DNA of 64,000 nucleotides from Chamaelirium japonicum (taxonomy: Eukaryota; Streptophyta; Magnoliopsida; Liliales; Melanthiaceae). Positions 36,082 to 47,793 of this stretch are shown here, piece after piece. A program made the position numbers and the translations under genes. The stretch is taken from positions 66,839,611 through 66,903,610 of the forward strand of contig OX393553.1 of the NCBI GenBank assembly GCA_947650365.1, in the 5' to 3' direction. The notes beneath the pieces were generated by a model. It saw only the letters and a list, made by a program, of their open reading frames with translations, had not been told where the DNA came from and searched no databases. The number at the start of each line of letters is the position of its first letter. Position 1 is the stretch's first letter.

Positions 36082-36420
36082 CTTGCGCTTGAGGGTGGAG
36101 TGCCAGTGGTTCTTGACGGAGTTGTCGGTGCGGCCGGGGAGGAGGCGGGCGATGGTGGCCCACCGGTTCCCGTGCTCGCGGTGGGCCCGGACGATGGCGT
36201 CGTCCTCCTCGGGGGTGAAGGGGCGGTGCTCCACCTGCGGGGAGAGCTGGTTGCACCAGCGGAGCCGGCAGGACTTGCTGGTGCGGCCGGGGATGGAGGT
36301 TCTGATGAGGGACCAGTGGCCGGGGCCGTGCGCGTGGACGAGCTTCCGGAGGGCGTGGTCCTCCTCAGGCGTCCACGGGCCCTTGATCCGGTCGCCGCCG
36401 CTGCGTGCAACGTCCGCCAT
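35659..36420 (-). CDS. R2R3-MYB transcription factor, copy 1
   Basis: Intronless, 253 residues, ATG at 36420 ([10 protein letters not shown]) and TAG at 35659. R2 starts [16 protein letters not shown] with tryptophans spaced as in MYB repeats and ends [14 protein letters not shown]3 starts [15 protein letters not shown] and ends [14 protein letters not shown]; its first Trp is replaced by F, as usual in R2R3 proteins. These features, the intronless frame and the motif LTLALPG fit subgroup 22 (MYB44/70/73/77), stress and hormone regulators in the nucleus. LTLAL also fits an LxLxL (EAR-type) repression motif. A run of 12 alanines follows R3, encoded by a GCG/GCC repeat, and is expanded relative to copy 2. 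It is head to head with copy 2. Confidence 0.92.
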
Positions 36421-36570
36421 TGACAACGTTCAGAGAAAACCCTAAGCCTCGACGGCGATTGACACACACACACTTATATATAGGGAGAGGGATTTAAGGT
36501 CGGCAACCGCTGCCACCGTCGGGAAGGAGTTGGATTCCTCGCGTCTGCTCTCCTACTTCGATTAGGTTTG
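36421..36570 (-). promoter_or_regulatory. Promoter and leader of MYB copy 1
   Basis: Upstream of the ATG on the minus strand lie AAACCCTAAGC-type leader sequence, a (GT)n stretch and a TATATATA at about 36475-36482. The same elements precede copy 2 in mirror image. Confidence 0.6.
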
Positions 36571-36961
36571 ATATCCACACCCTTTCTTTTTGAAAACCCA
36601 CTCTGCTAGACCTTCTCCCCCGTTCAACCCCCCTGGTTTCCAACTTTATTTGGCCAACTTCCGATCAGAACCGTTCGTTGCACCGAAGCCGTACAGTGAA
36701 TTGCAATCAGCCGGAGTGCAAGTTCACAGCTGTGATCCGTCGGTTGGCCAAAAGAGCAGGAAGCGGAGTTGGCCAGGGTCAGACGATTTCTAGCCCTTTT
36801 TCCATGCCAAACCAGTGAATTGCACTTAGCCCCGACCGGGAGACAGAGAGATAGCTCTGAACCCTAAGTTGGTGAAGAATCTTACCCGTTGATTACTGTA
36901 GAATCTTATCGAACATCTTGTGTGCACCACACGCCCGGCTTGTTTTTTGAGAAAAAATTTA

Positions 36962-37207
36962 GGGGGTGTTTGGTATCAATCCGGAACCGCCTGTTTCTCT
37001 TCGTAGATCAGTTATTTTAAAACTAACGGACAGTTTTGTGCTGCTGGATTGAAAAAATAGGAACAATAAAATATCATTTTGTGCGTTTTTTAATTTGCCA
37101 ACCGGCACGTTGAAGCACCGAATTATACTAAAAGTAGTAATGGATGGGAATACCCTCTTTCGGATGAGATTTAAGCGAAACAATTGTTTCGCATGCCAAA
37201 CACCCCC
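36962..37207. mobile_element. Tourist/Harbinger-type MITE
   Basis: The ends are GGGGGTGTTTGGTAT and, inverted, GGGGGTGTTTGGCAT. The 3-bp target duplication TTA (36959-36961 and 37208-37210) is perfect. This is the classic signature of PIF/Harbinger MITEs. Noncoding; it lies in the spacer of the MYB palindrome. Confidence 0.88.
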
Positions 37208-38117
37208 TTAGTGAACGATCCCTAACAAGAGATCGGTTTAAGGGGAATGACCGCTAACAAGATGGTGTTGCACCAGATCCCTTTCCTAAAAGGATGCTAT
37301 TGGAAACGGGTCTCTGTCCGACGACAGTAAGTTATAGGAGCTCATCACTGTGAACAACCCTGACGAATTAAGCCTGTCCTGTTATTATTGCTTTCGTTCT
37401 CTTTGTGTTTTTATTTCTTGTTTGTCGTTGCCCGTCATCTTTCATCAAAAACAAGCTGGGCCGTGTGGTGCACAAAAGGTGTTCGATAAAAATCCCGATG
37501 GGGATCAGTGCAATTCACCGGTTTGGCATGGATGCCACGGACCTTATGATTGCCAAAAATGATGGAAAACGGGATAGAAGTCGTCTAACCCCGTTCCCAT
37601 CTCTTTTGGCCAACCGACGGATCACAGCTGTCTACTTGGGTCCCGGCTGAGTGCAATTCACTGTATGCCATGGTGCAACCAACGGCCTTGATCAGAAATT
37701 CGCCTAAAAACAGTGAACCACCACCGCGCGATCCATTGAATGCCACCACCAAACCACCGATCGTCGCTACTGAACCACCGAACACCACCACCGTCGAAAC
37801 GAACCTAACCCTAACCCTACCCCTGAGATCTACAGATAATGGAATGAACCCTAGACCTGAGATCTCGCCGAATCGCCACCGAATGCCGCTGGAGCTGCTC
37901 GACGACGCAGCTGCTGGTCGTTGCCCTAGCCGCCTCTGCTGCAGCAGTTGCCGCCACCGGAGCTGCTGGCCGAACCCCCGCCGCCTCTGTTGTAGTCGCC
38001 ACTGCCACCGGAACTACTCGGGAGAGAGGGGAGAAGAAACATGAGTAGTTTTGGATTTGCCAACAAATATAGGGACCTTAAGATAATTAAAACTATAGGG
38101 TGTCATGGTCGTAGGAT
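37208..38117. other. Spacer and right inner arm of the MYB palindrome
   Basis: 37601-37697 pairs with 36663-36757. 37700-38040 is GC-rich, with CCTAACCCTAACCCT at about 37806 and CCGCCACCGG-like repeats. No supported gene. Confidence 0.5.
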
Positions 38118-38311
38118 GAGAACGATTATGGTCCAACCTCCTTAAAGAGGTTGAAGCATCCCGCCCTCTCTCATTGGTCCATCTCGAGGGCTTTCGGTAA
38201 TTTCACCATGATAAATAGTATGAAATAACAAACATACCCTTAGAATGGACCAATGAGAGAGAGAGCGGGATGCTCCAACCTCCTTAAAGAGGTTGCAACA
38301 AAATCGTACTC
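38118..38311. mobile_element. Mutator-like MITE, 194 bp
   Basis: The ends are GAGAACGATTATGGTCCAAC and, inverted, GAGTACGATTTTGTTGCAAC. The 9-bp target duplication TCGTAGGAT (38109-38117 and 38312-38320) is perfect. The arms contain AGCATCCCGCCCTCTCTCAT and its partner. A 9-bp duplication points to a MULE. Confidence 0.87.
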
Positions 38312-38514
38312 TCGTAGGATGGATCTGTTGCCATAAATCTCTCACACGGTAACCCTTTTCATCGAATTACATCCCCACTTTTATATCAAAACTTCAGCTA
38401 CAGCCCCCACTTTTAACATATCGCTAACGGTCAATTGACCGACTGGGAGGTAAAGTCAAATTCATCGTAATGTGGGGGTGTAACTGAAAAAAATCCGAGT
38501 AAGAGAGCAAAGGC

Positions 38515-38653
38515 GGACGCGAGGAATCCAAATCCTTCCCGACGGTTGCAGCGGTTGCCGACCTTAAATCCCTCCCTCTCCCTATATATATGTGTGTGTC
38601 AGTGTGTCACTCAATCGCCGTCGAGGCTTAGGGTTTTTCTCTGAACGTTGTCA
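38515..38653 (+). promoter_or_regulatory. Promoter and leader of MYB copy 2
   Basis: A TATATATA at about 38583-38590 lies about 65 bases before the ATG, followed by (GT)n and a TTAGGGTTTTTC leader: the mirror image of copy 1. Confidence 0.6.
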
Positions 38654-39424
38654 ATGGCGGACGTTGCACGCAGCGGCGGCGGCGGTTATCGGATCAAGGG
38701 CCCGTGGACGCCTGAGGAGGACCACGCCCTCCGGAAGCTCGTCCACGCGCACGGCCCTGGCCACTGGTCCCTCATCAGAACCTCCATCCCCGGCCGCACC
38801 AGCAAGTCGTGCCGGCTCCGCTGGTGCAACCAGCTCTCCCCGCAGGTGGAGCACCGCCCCTTCACCCCCGAGGAGGACGACGCCATCGTCCGGGCCCACC
38901 GCGAGCTCGGGAACCGCTGGGCCGCCATCGCCCGCCTCCTCCCCGGCCGCACTGACAACTCCGTGAAGAACCACTGGCACTCCACCCTCAAGCGCAAGCT
39001 CGCCGCCGCCGCGGATGCTGAATCCAGGCCCCTCAAGAGACCCCGCGGAGACACGGCACACTTGAGCTCTGAAAGCCCGGAATCGAGCGTCAGCGGCTCC
39101 GACATCAAGAACGCCAACCAGGGTGATGATGGCAGTGACGATCCCATGACCACTCTAACACTAGCTCTGCCGAGATTGGGGGCTCTGTGCGATCGACGAC
39201 AAGAGCGTGCAGAGAGACGGTCGCCGTCGGTAGCGGGGCCGCCCCACCATGATAGTGGGAGGAAGAGGGCTTTGCAGCCACGGGGTGCGGCGGAGCTGAC
39301 AAAGGCGATGCAAGAGCTAGCTGATCAGGTGCGAGGTGAGGCTCTACTTGGTGGAGTTGGAGCAGAGCAAACCCAGGTCGCCTTTGGATATTCAGTAGAT
39401 TCAATGGTGGACCCATTTTTGTAA
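38654..39424 (+). CDS. R2R3-MYB transcription factor, copy 2
   Basis: Intronless, 256 residues. Residues 1-120 match copy 1 almost exactly ([16 protein letters not shown] ... [17 protein letters not shown]), so DNA binding should be the same. Differences: only AAAADAES after R3 instead of a long alanine run; LTLALPRLG in place of LTLALPGLG; and a frameshift near 39320-39335 ([14 protein letters not shown]) that replaces the last ~25 residues of copy 1 with a different tail ending SMVDPFL. Which tail is ancestral cannot be told from this window. Expected nuclear, with the same class and roles as copy 1. Confidence 0.9.
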   Translation: MADVARSGGGGYRIKGPWTPEEDHALRKLVHAHGPGHWSLIRTSIPGRTSKSCRLRWCNQLSPQVEHRPFTPEEDDAIVRAHRELGNRWAAIARLLPGRTDNSVKNHWHSTLKRKLAAAADAESRPLKRPRGDTAHLSSESPESSVSGSDIKNANQGDDGSDDPMTTLTLALPRLGALCDRRQERAERRSPSVAGPPHHDSGRKRALQPRGAAELTKAMQELADQVRGEALLGGVGAEQTQVAFGYSVDSMVDPFL

Positions 39425-39578
39425 TTCTACTTTTCTTTATTAATTCCTATATACGAAGAAGAAATTATTATTGATGTTCTCTCTCTATACATATACTAAG
39501 GAAAACCAATAAAAGATTCAAGGGCGATAAAAATATTTTGAAGGAGTGACAATAATTTAAGAGTATCTATAAAATATT

Positions 39579-39843
39579 AGGTTTTTTGAGTTTGCCTTCC
39601 AAATTTTGTCTTCAATTAGAGTTTACCCCCCATATTTTTTATTAATTAGACTTTAACCCCCAAAACTAACTATTCCGTCAGCTCAGGCTCCAAAACTTTA
39701 TTTCTTTTCTGACAGCTCACCTTTTCTCTTAGACGGTGAGCTGACGGAACAGTTAGTATTGGGGCGTAAAGTCTAATTAATAAAAATATGGAGAGTAAAA
39801 TCTAATTCAAGGCAAAATTTGGGGGGCAGAGTCAAAATTATCC
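39579..39843. mobile_element. MULE-type MITE, family M, copy A
   Basis: A palindromic 265-bp element: GTCTTCAATTAGAGTTTACC at the left pairs with AAATCTAATTCAAGGCAAAA at the right, around a GTCAGCTCA/TGAGCTGAC core. The target duplication TAAAATATT (39570-39578 and 39844-39852) is perfect. Confidence 0.85.
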
Positions 39844-39852
39844 TAAAATATT

Positions 39853-39950
39853 TCGATGGCAACAGTAATTTGTTAAGGGAGGTGACAATTGTTTTAGAAA
39901 GGAGAGGATGCAGTTTAATGGAGAAGAAAAAGAGTCAGCAAGTCCCCCCA

Positions 39951-39993
<43 letters not shown>

Positions 39994-40501
39994 CGCGCGC
40001 GCTCTCTCTATCTCTCTCTCTGTATGTGTGTGTGTGGGTGTTACAGGGGGAACCAGACCGGAGAGACCCAGATGATGTGGTGGTGCGGTTGGGTGTTTGA
40101 TGTCCCTTTTATAACCATTTAGTAAAGAACCAAATAATATATGTAATAATGGTGCGTTACCCATCTAAAAATTTTGGTACCGTACCGAATCCATCTCCAC
40201 CGTCTATCTCATTTTCCATGTATCGGAGTGATGGGAGTATTATTAATTCTAGGGGCCATGGGATGAGCCCTAGGTGGTTAGGTGGATGACTAAGATCCAC
40301 CATATGGCCATATGATGGTCCCTATGAATGTTGGTATGGTACCGAAGTCGGTACCATAGAATTTCCCACAATGTAAAGGCCATTGGTTCTACCTCTGTAT
40401 TGGGTTTGGTCCCATTGTTTAAATGTCACCTTTTGGTTTTCTGGCACTGTATTTGTTTGCAACCATGCATATAGACTGTAGGTCTATTACTTAATTTTTT
40501 T
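39853..40501. other. Noncoding stretch with (CT)n
   Basis: (CT)n with GCGCGCGC at 39954-40022. Around 40180-40370 it has short inverted motifs (GGTACCG and CGGTACC). No gene seen. Confidence 0.5.
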
Positions 40502-40764
40502 GGGTTATTTTGACTTTGCCCCCCAAATTTTGCCTTGAATTAGACTTTACCCCCCATATTTCATTAATTAGACTTTACCCCCCAAAACTAACTGTTCCTT
40601 CAGCTCACCCCCAAAACTTTATTTCTTTTCCGTCAGCTCACTCTTTCTCTTGGAGGGTGAGCTGACGGAACAGTTAGTTTTGGGGGGTAAAGTCTAATTA
40701 ATGTAACTATGGGGGGTAATATCTAATTCAAAGCAAAATTTCGGGGGCAAAGTCAAAAGAACCC
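40502..40764. mobile_element. MULE-type MITE, family M, copy B
   Basis: The same family as 39579-39843: GACTTTGCCCCCCAAATTTT at the left, inverted at the right, and the CAGCTCACTCTTTCTCTTGG core. The flanks are TAATTTTTTT and TATTTTTTTT; the low complexity weakens the target duplication. A partial relative begins at about 47120. Confidence 0.8.
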
Positions 40765-41212
40765 TATTTTTTTTGCAGACAGTCCAGGCTTCACAGTTCA
40801 ATCATATCTTAAGCTAGTCACTAGGTACCATGCCCGGCCAACGGATTGGTCAGTTGAACTAGCATAAGAGTGTGGTGAAATGATAAGGCACAGATTATGA
40901 TTTTCATTAATTTCAACTGAGTTATATCGATCCTTCTCAATAAGAGCGGACATATAATTAGGAAAAGAGTACATCAAGAAAGATCTATTACATGATAAAG
41001 CATAAGAAGCTAAAGCATGTGAAGGTCTGCAAGAGGGGAATAGATGTAAGAGGCTCCTGCATTCCACAATGGTGTTGTGTATTTTCCAGGGACATGGTAA
41101 AAACCCCTCCAAGTGGAGCGTAATAACTGTGTAGGTCTCTACCTCCAGTGCCGATCGAACAAGTGAACTACAGTGAAAAATCTTTCTGGAGGAACAAAGC
41201 ACATCTCTGTTA
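40765..41212 (-). other. Unclassified sequence after the copia RT fragment
   Basis: It follows the copia RT on the minus strand but carries no RNase H motifs. It may be a diverged 3' LTR or flanking DNA; this cannot be decided here. Confidence 0.35.
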
Positions 41213-44200
41213 CTATCTTTCCGGAGGGTTTGTACCATAGGCCATGTCTCGGGGAGGCTTTGAGGTAACGAAGAATACGACAAACGGCATCCCAATGCGG
41301 TTGACAGGAGCATGTATAAAGTTGCTCACAACTCCTATGGCGAACGAAATGTCGGGTCTTGTAATGATAGCATAGATAAGCTTACCCACAAGGTAACGAT
41401 AGTGGCCTGGATCATCAAGAAGTTCACCTGAAGTACTATTACGATGTGTAGAAGAATCCATAGTAGTATCAACCGGCTTACAACCAAGCATTCCTATGTC
41501 GGTGAGCAAATCCAAGGCATATTTGCGTTGAGAGAGGCACAAACCTTGCTTTGGCTGTGCAATTTCATTGCCACGAAAATGCCGGAGAGGTCCCAAATCT
41601 TTAGTTTGAAAATGAGAGGCTATATACGTCTTCAAGAGAGCAATGCCGCCACTATCATTTCCGAAAATTATGATATTATCAACATAGACAATAAGAATGA
41701 TAATACCTTGACTGGAGCGTCTTGTAAAAATGGAATGATCAAAGGATGAGCGGGATAAGCCAAAGACAAGAAGAACTTGGCTAAACTCGTCAAACCATGC
41801 CCTTGGTGATTGCTTAAGACCATATATAGCCTTCTTCAACCAGCAAACGTGGTGCACCTTGGTAGCATCAACATACCCCATGGGTTGTTCCAGTTAAACT
41901 TCTTCGTGAAGATCCCCATGAAGAAAGGCTTTCTTCACATCAAGTTGATGCAAGACCCAATCATAGCACATGACAACGGAGAGTAGAATACGAACAGAAT
42001 TGAGACGAGCCACGGGTGGAAAGGTGTCAAAGAAATCCACGCCAAATGTTTAGGTAAAGCCTTTAGCAACTAATCTCATTTTTAACCGGTTGATAGATCC
42101 ATCCGACTTGTGCTTAACAACATACACCAATTGGCACCCAACATGTTTTCCGGGAGGCAAATCAACGAGGACCCAAGTCCGATTGTGATGAAGAGCTTGC
42201 ATCTTATATAGCATCCATGGTTTGTACCCATCCCAGATCGGCCATTGCTTGCTTGTGGATAGTAGGAGTGGATATATGTGACAATACAGAAATAAAAGTA
42301 CAATATTTAATTAGGATATAAACGTTGATCGAGAAGAGAAATTAAGCAATGGGATGAGATGTACAAGACTGTTTACCTTTCCGAATGGCAATGAGTGAAT
42401 CGGGTCCTTTGACCTCGTGAGATGAGTGTGTTGGCTCGGAGTGCATATCATGCCTACGATGAACTTTCGTCCTTGGCCGCCAAGGATGGACTAAAGGATT
42501 TCCTGTAGGAATAGGAACTACAGGATCTGGGTGTTCCGTGTTAGGCACACACTCGGGGATAACCGGATTTGGATGTTTCATGGTAGGTACACACTCGAGA
42601 TCAGTCACTAGTAGAACACTCCCTCTAAAGTGAAGGAGTACCCTTCTTGGAGAGAAAGTAAGGAGACTTCTCGAAGAACGTAACATTGGCCCAAACAAAG
42701 TATCGTTGTAAGAAGGGAGAGTAACACTGATATCCCTTTTGAGTGCGAGAGTAACCAAGAAAAACACACTTAAGGGCATAAGAGAACGTTTATCAAGACT
42801 GGGCGAATGATCGTGGACAAATGTGATGTCCCCAAAAACACATAGAGGAAGAGGAAAATGGAAACTGGTCGGTAAGAGGTGGGAGAAAGAAGTCTGGTTG
42901 CCTAAAAGAGATGACAACATACAATTAATAAGAAACATACCGTGAGGACTGCATTTGCCCAAAACAATTTGGGAACATTCATGTGGAACATAAGTGTACG
43001 AGCGACATCTAAGATATGCCGATGCTTATGCTCAGCGATGCAATTTTTTTTTGGCTAGTATAAGCACATGAGGTTTAATGAATGATACCCTTGTCTTGAC
43101 AAAAACAACGAACAAAGTTTTGAAGGTATACTTTGACATTATCAGAATGAAGCACACGTACAGAGATTCCAAATTGATTAACAATTTCTTGATAAAACAT
43201 AAACAACACAAAAGGAATATCTGAACGATCCTTATTAAGATAAAGCCAAGTCATACGAGGAAAGTCATCCACAAATAAAGCATAGTACATAATACCATAA
43301 GTACATTTAACACGAGATGGACCCCAAGCATGGTGTGAACAACTTCAAAAAGATGAGAACAATGGGGCATCCACCTTTAAGTTGGGAAGCACGTACTGAA
43401 ATCGAGATGGACATGGATGACCTAAGCGACAATACCATTGAAAGCAGTGGAAATAGCAACCAATCCATGAGCCATAGAGAAAGACGGTGTCCAATCCAAA
43501 AAATTGAGGCCATTGTGATCATGCCCGAACCAATCACCCTATTCGCACTTGGTCTTGAAAAACACATTGAGAAGAGGTAAAGGTAACAAAACAATTCAAA
43601 TTTTTAGTGATTTAACTGATAGACAAGAGGCTAAATATATGGTAAGTGGGAAACATAAATAGTGGAAATAGTAGAAAGAGAGAAAAGAGAGACATCTCCC
43701 CTACCAACCATGAGTCGAGAAGAACCATCCACAAGCATAAGTTTAGAATGATGAGGAAACAATGAAAATATAAGAGAAACATTATCGGTCATGGTGGAAC
43801 TTGCCTCAGAGTCAATTATCTAAGGAGTAGAAAAGATGGGATGAGCAAGCAATGCAGCGAGAGTATCTGATTATGCAAATGTAGCCACCAATGAGGAAGA
43901 TGAAGCTTGAGGGGTTAATACTTGGAGAGATTGGAGAAGTTGAGTGAACTCTTTTCTAGTAACATGCGAGCTCGAGTCACCACTAGACAAATGAAAACTT
44001 GAGGCGGCACTAAAGAAGGTATGCGAAGCCTCACTCACATGAATTGCTCATGCCGGTTTTCCTCACTTGTCCCAAGACCATTCATCATGATGGCCCAACT
44101 TGCCACAAAAAAAGCATTTGGAGTGATATTTATCCCAGCCTCGATTCGTACCACGGCCACATCACCCTGGCTAGACAAAATTCCACAACCTCCACCACGA

Positions 44201-44948
44201 CCTTGATCACCTCGACCATGACCTCCATGGGTGGAAGCCCTAGCACCCACTCTACCAAACGAAAGAAGCGCTGAAGACTCTGTGGTTGGAGCGGATGTGT
44301 GTCCACTTGAAGCCCGTTAAACGTGAGCAAAGGCTACGGCGGTCCTCAGAAAGATCTCATTAGCAAGAATGTGTCCCTTGATTGATGCAAAGTCGGGACA
44401 AAGGCCGGAGAGAAATAAGGCCGTTTGGAACTCATCACATTGTTGTTTGAGTGTCTCTAAATCCATGGTGAGAGGTAGATAGACTTGAAGTTTCTCCCAC
44501 ATACCCTTGAGTGTCTATGACACTCACTAACGGACTTGTCCCCTCGTTTTGTAGAGAACATTCGATCAAAAAGTTTATAGATCTAAGTGACATTCCGTTC
44601 TTGTCCATACATCTCTTTGGCCGCATCCCAAACACCTTTAGCGGTAGACTTGTACATGAGGTTGGCGAAAATACATGGCTCCATGCTATTCCAGAGCCAA
44701 GTCATCACTAAAGAATTTTGACATTGCCACTCTTCAAATTTCTCGACATCGGCGAAGAGAGGGTCTTTCATAACGTACTTCAGACGTTTTTTAGCACATA
44801 AGAAAATCCTAACAGCATTAGCCCAAAGATTATAGTTATCGCCATTGATTTTGACACTAGTAATTTGTGAGCCAACACTATTCGTCACGGTGACATGAGT
44901 AAAAGCATCCCCAAGCTCAGCCGGGTGTATGACGAAGCACTGATTCAA
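41213..44948 (-). pseudogene. Ty1/copia gag-pol, decayed, lacking RNase H
   Basis: On the minus strand gag starts near 44948 (INGDNYNLWANAVRIFL, GVWDAAKEMYG). A zinc-knuckle remnant lies near 44090. Integrase fragments lie at 43590-43075 (FVDDFPRMTWLY, VLHSDN) and its tail at 42960-42650. RT follows from about 42230 (PPGKHVGCQLVY, LDVKKAFLHGDL, WLKKAIYGLKQSPRAW). The catalytic motif reads YVDNIII, with the second Asp changed to Asn. It stops after KPVDTTMDSS and RYLVGKLIYAIITRPDISFA, with RNase H missing. Many stops and frameshifts; dead. Confidence 0.82.
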
Positions 44949-45483
44949 TCAAAACTAATAGAATAGACCCCAAACAACCAAATGAGCTCGTCCATAGATA
45001 GCTTCCCAAGGAAGCAATAGCACAAACATCAAATGTGCATACACCAACAAAGCACGTCCGCAGACAACACACCACAACCAATATGCACCCTACTTGTCAA
45101 AACGGGGATCTCAGAGAGATACTTGAGTATCGTGCCAAACCAATGCAAACCACAAACCATTATTACGAACTTCAAGAAATAAGAGCTCCGAGATCACCAA
45201 GCAGGCATTAAAAAATAACTATTTGAACCAACCACAACAGAAATTCACATCTACGCCTTCTTTTGCTGGTTGATGATGTTTTTTTTTCCTCAGATCAGCG
45301 AAGGAGCAGTGATCTGGAGGTGAAGAACGGCAACGACAAGTAGGGCAGGTGTTGCAGATCTGAAGGTGTGGGCGGAGATCAACCGGCTTGGCAGGCGTGC
45401 AGATATGAATGTGCGGTGCGGTGAAGGATGTCGACGGCGGCCTTGCATATTTCTTCATGATCTAAATTGATTGCACGCGAGGT
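44949..45483 (-). other. Copia 5' leader, possible 5' LTR remnant
   Basis: It lies upstream of gag on the minus strand and ends at about 45483, where an oppositely oriented copia fragment begins. No clear TG...CA borders or priming site were found. Confidence 0.35.
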
Positions 45484-46486
45484 AAGTTTGATTGTTGTGT
45501 CAACTCACAAATTTATGATAATGGCAATATGGTGTTGTTGATGTTATATGTGGATGGCATGCTCATTGTATGTCGGGACATGACAAAGATCAAAGAATTC
45601 AAGTTGTATTGAGCAAAGAGTTCAAAATAAAAGATCTTGGACATATCAAGAAGATACTAGGAATGAAGATATGGAGAGACCGGGAGGTCAAGAAACTTTG
45701 GTTGTCTCAAGAAAGGTACATTCGGAAGGTCCTTGAGAAGTTCAATATGATAGATGCAAAGCCCATATCTACTCCATGAGCTTCACACCATGTTTTGAGT
45801 ATGAAGGAAAGTTCGTCCACCGAAGTAGAGATGAAAGAGATGAAAAAGATTGTGTACGCAAGCGTCATTGGGTGTTTGTTGTATACCATGATATACACAA
45901 GACCAGACTTGGCTCAAGCTATGAGTATGGTGTCAAAGTACATGCCAAATCCAAAGATAAAACAATGATATGTTGTCAAGTAAATTATGAGGTATTTAAA
46001 TGTCACTTGGAGTTTGGGTATCATGTTTGCAAAGAAATAGGTGAAGCTCGTGTCATAGGTTTCATGGACTTCAATTATGTAGGAGATCTAGACATACGAC
46101 GATCGACTATTTGACAAGTTTTTACATCAAGTGGAGGGTCGGGAAGTTTGAGATCAATGTTGCAATCAATGACTGCTCTATCTACCAAGGAAGCAAAATA
46201 CATGGCGTCAACGGAAGATCCCAAAGTGGTGGTTTGGTTGAACGGACTTACTTGTAAATTGGGATTGAGTCAGAACTCTGTGAGGATATTGTGCGACAGT
46301 CAGAGTGCCATTGTTCTTGCCAATAATCCGGTATTCCATATGAGGACAAAGCACATTGAGGTCGGGTATTATAAAATGCATGATTGGCTTGTTTCGAGAG
46401 AAATTAAGATGGAAAAGATTCACACGAATGAGAACGCATCTGATTTTCTCACCAAGCTGGTTACCAGGGGGAGGATTGAGCTTTGA
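45484..46486 (+). pseudogene. Ty1/copia RT (C-terminal) and RNase H fragment
   Basis: It starts within RT (VLLMLYVDGMLIVCRDM, with YVDG in place of YVDD), then KEFKIKDLGHIKKILGMKIW, WLSQERYIRKVLEKFNM, and a TGA at 45777. RNase H follows at 46148-46486 (TALSTKEAKYMASTE, ILCDSQSAIVLANNPVFH, RTKHIEVGYY). It is 5' truncated. The fragment at 56880-57888 is the same family. Confidence 0.85.
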
Positions 46487-46802
46487 TTGAACTTGCTCAA
46501 TCTCAAAGTTTGCTAACATCGTGATGGCACCTTGCCATCTGAGGTGCATTGGAGGTGTGTTAGTACTCACCAATGTCGAGGCTTAATGATTTCCAAGAGC
46601 GAGGGTGGATGTTTTTCGCCAAGGTGGAAACTATCGTTTTTGACTCAAAATATCCACTTGTTTGAGCCATCAGGCTGGCAAATTTGTAGGCTTAATGGGC
46701 CGAGTTGGGCTGTGGGTTTGTTTGGAGTCATTTGTAGCTCAGGTTATAAGGGTATTTGGGGTGGGTTTTTCCTTCAAGATTCTTACTTCTATTCTCAACA
46801 TC

Positions 46803-46890
<88 letters not shown>

Positions 46891-47130
46891 AGGATTCTTG
46901 TTTTTGAAAACCCTAGATGTTGAGGGAGAAGAGTGTGAGTAGCCGATTTAGAAGGAGGAGAAGATAGGAGTCGAGCGTGTCTCCATTGCCTTGCAGCAAT
47001 CCCCCACCAAGGTCCAAGCTTATCCTGTGGATGTAGCCCAACATTTGGGTGAACCATATAAATCATGTCTCTCATGTGATTGTTATTTTCTCTCTTTGTG
47101 CTTTTGTTTTTGAGTTATTAATTTAGACCT
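46487..47130 (+). repeat. Probable 3' LTR of the copia fragment
   Basis: TTGGAGGTG at 46550 resembles a polypurine tract directly before TGTTAGTACTCACC. The stretch includes (GA)n at 46807-46883 and a CATGTGATTG...TTTTTGAG end typical of copia LTR tails. The 3' border is blurred by a partial MITE of family M from about 47120. Confidence 0.5.
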
Positions 47131-47785
47131 TGCCCCGCCAAATCCCCAAATTATATTCTTAATTAGACTTTGCTCCTCAAACTTATGACAATGTACCTTG
47201 CGTGCGCCGTTGTTGACCAATGTTTGCGCACAATAACCCTCTGTGCATTTTCATATTGATGATAATACCCTTCAAATCCATGTCTAAAGGAGTTACATGC
47301 AAAGTTGATTAAAAATCCCCTTAACATTCATATATACATAAACTTTAATTTTAAAAACTTGGGGGCCATGGACAACTATTGAAACCCCCACATTTTCAAA
47401 TTCTAGGGGCTTGGCTATAAAAAGGAGGACCTTCCCTCCAATTTTCACCACTCCCAAGTCAAGTTCATCCCTCACACAACCAAAGGCCAAGCCGCCACCA
47501 CCACCACACCCCAGCCACCAGCCACCAGCCACCAGCCACCAGCCACCACCGGCCACCCTCCGCCGGACACCACCGCCTCTACCATCGGCCACTACCCCGC
47601 CGCAGGTCAAACCTATTAAGTGACTTTCCACTGTTGGGCTTAGTCCGATTAAATGGATTGGGTTTAACCAATTAAGTGACTCGATTAGATTGGGCTCTGG
47701 CCAATTCAATTAACCGATTTATATTGACATTATATTGATTGAACCCAATGCAGTTGGGTTCGGTAACCCAATGGGCCAATTCAAA
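47131..47785. other. Noncoding, with a CCACCAG minisatellite
   Basis: A partial family-M MITE lies at about 47120-47190. A 7-bp repeat (CCACCAG, about six copies) lies at 47505-47550 in a C-rich patch. No supported gene. Confidence 0.5.
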
Positions 47786-47793
47786 GTTCCAAG

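Larger units (their letters stand above)
35600..39450. repeat. Inverted duplication containing two MYB genes
   Basis: The left arm runs about 35600-36757 and the right arm about 37601-39450. Genes, leaders and TATA regions are mirror images, and so is an inner segment (36663-36757 against 37601-37697, sharing CTGTGATCCGTCGGTTGGCC). Downstream, TCAATGGTGGACCCATTTTT also matches. The right arm has extra sequence (37698-38515), partly a MITE; the spacer has a Harbinger-type MITE. Confidence 0.85.

Noticed and set aside
36004-36445. Long + strand frames opposite MYB copy 1 and the matching ones opposite copy 2
   Set aside because: They are shadows of a GC-rich coding strand; the translations have no domain, while the MYB frames do.
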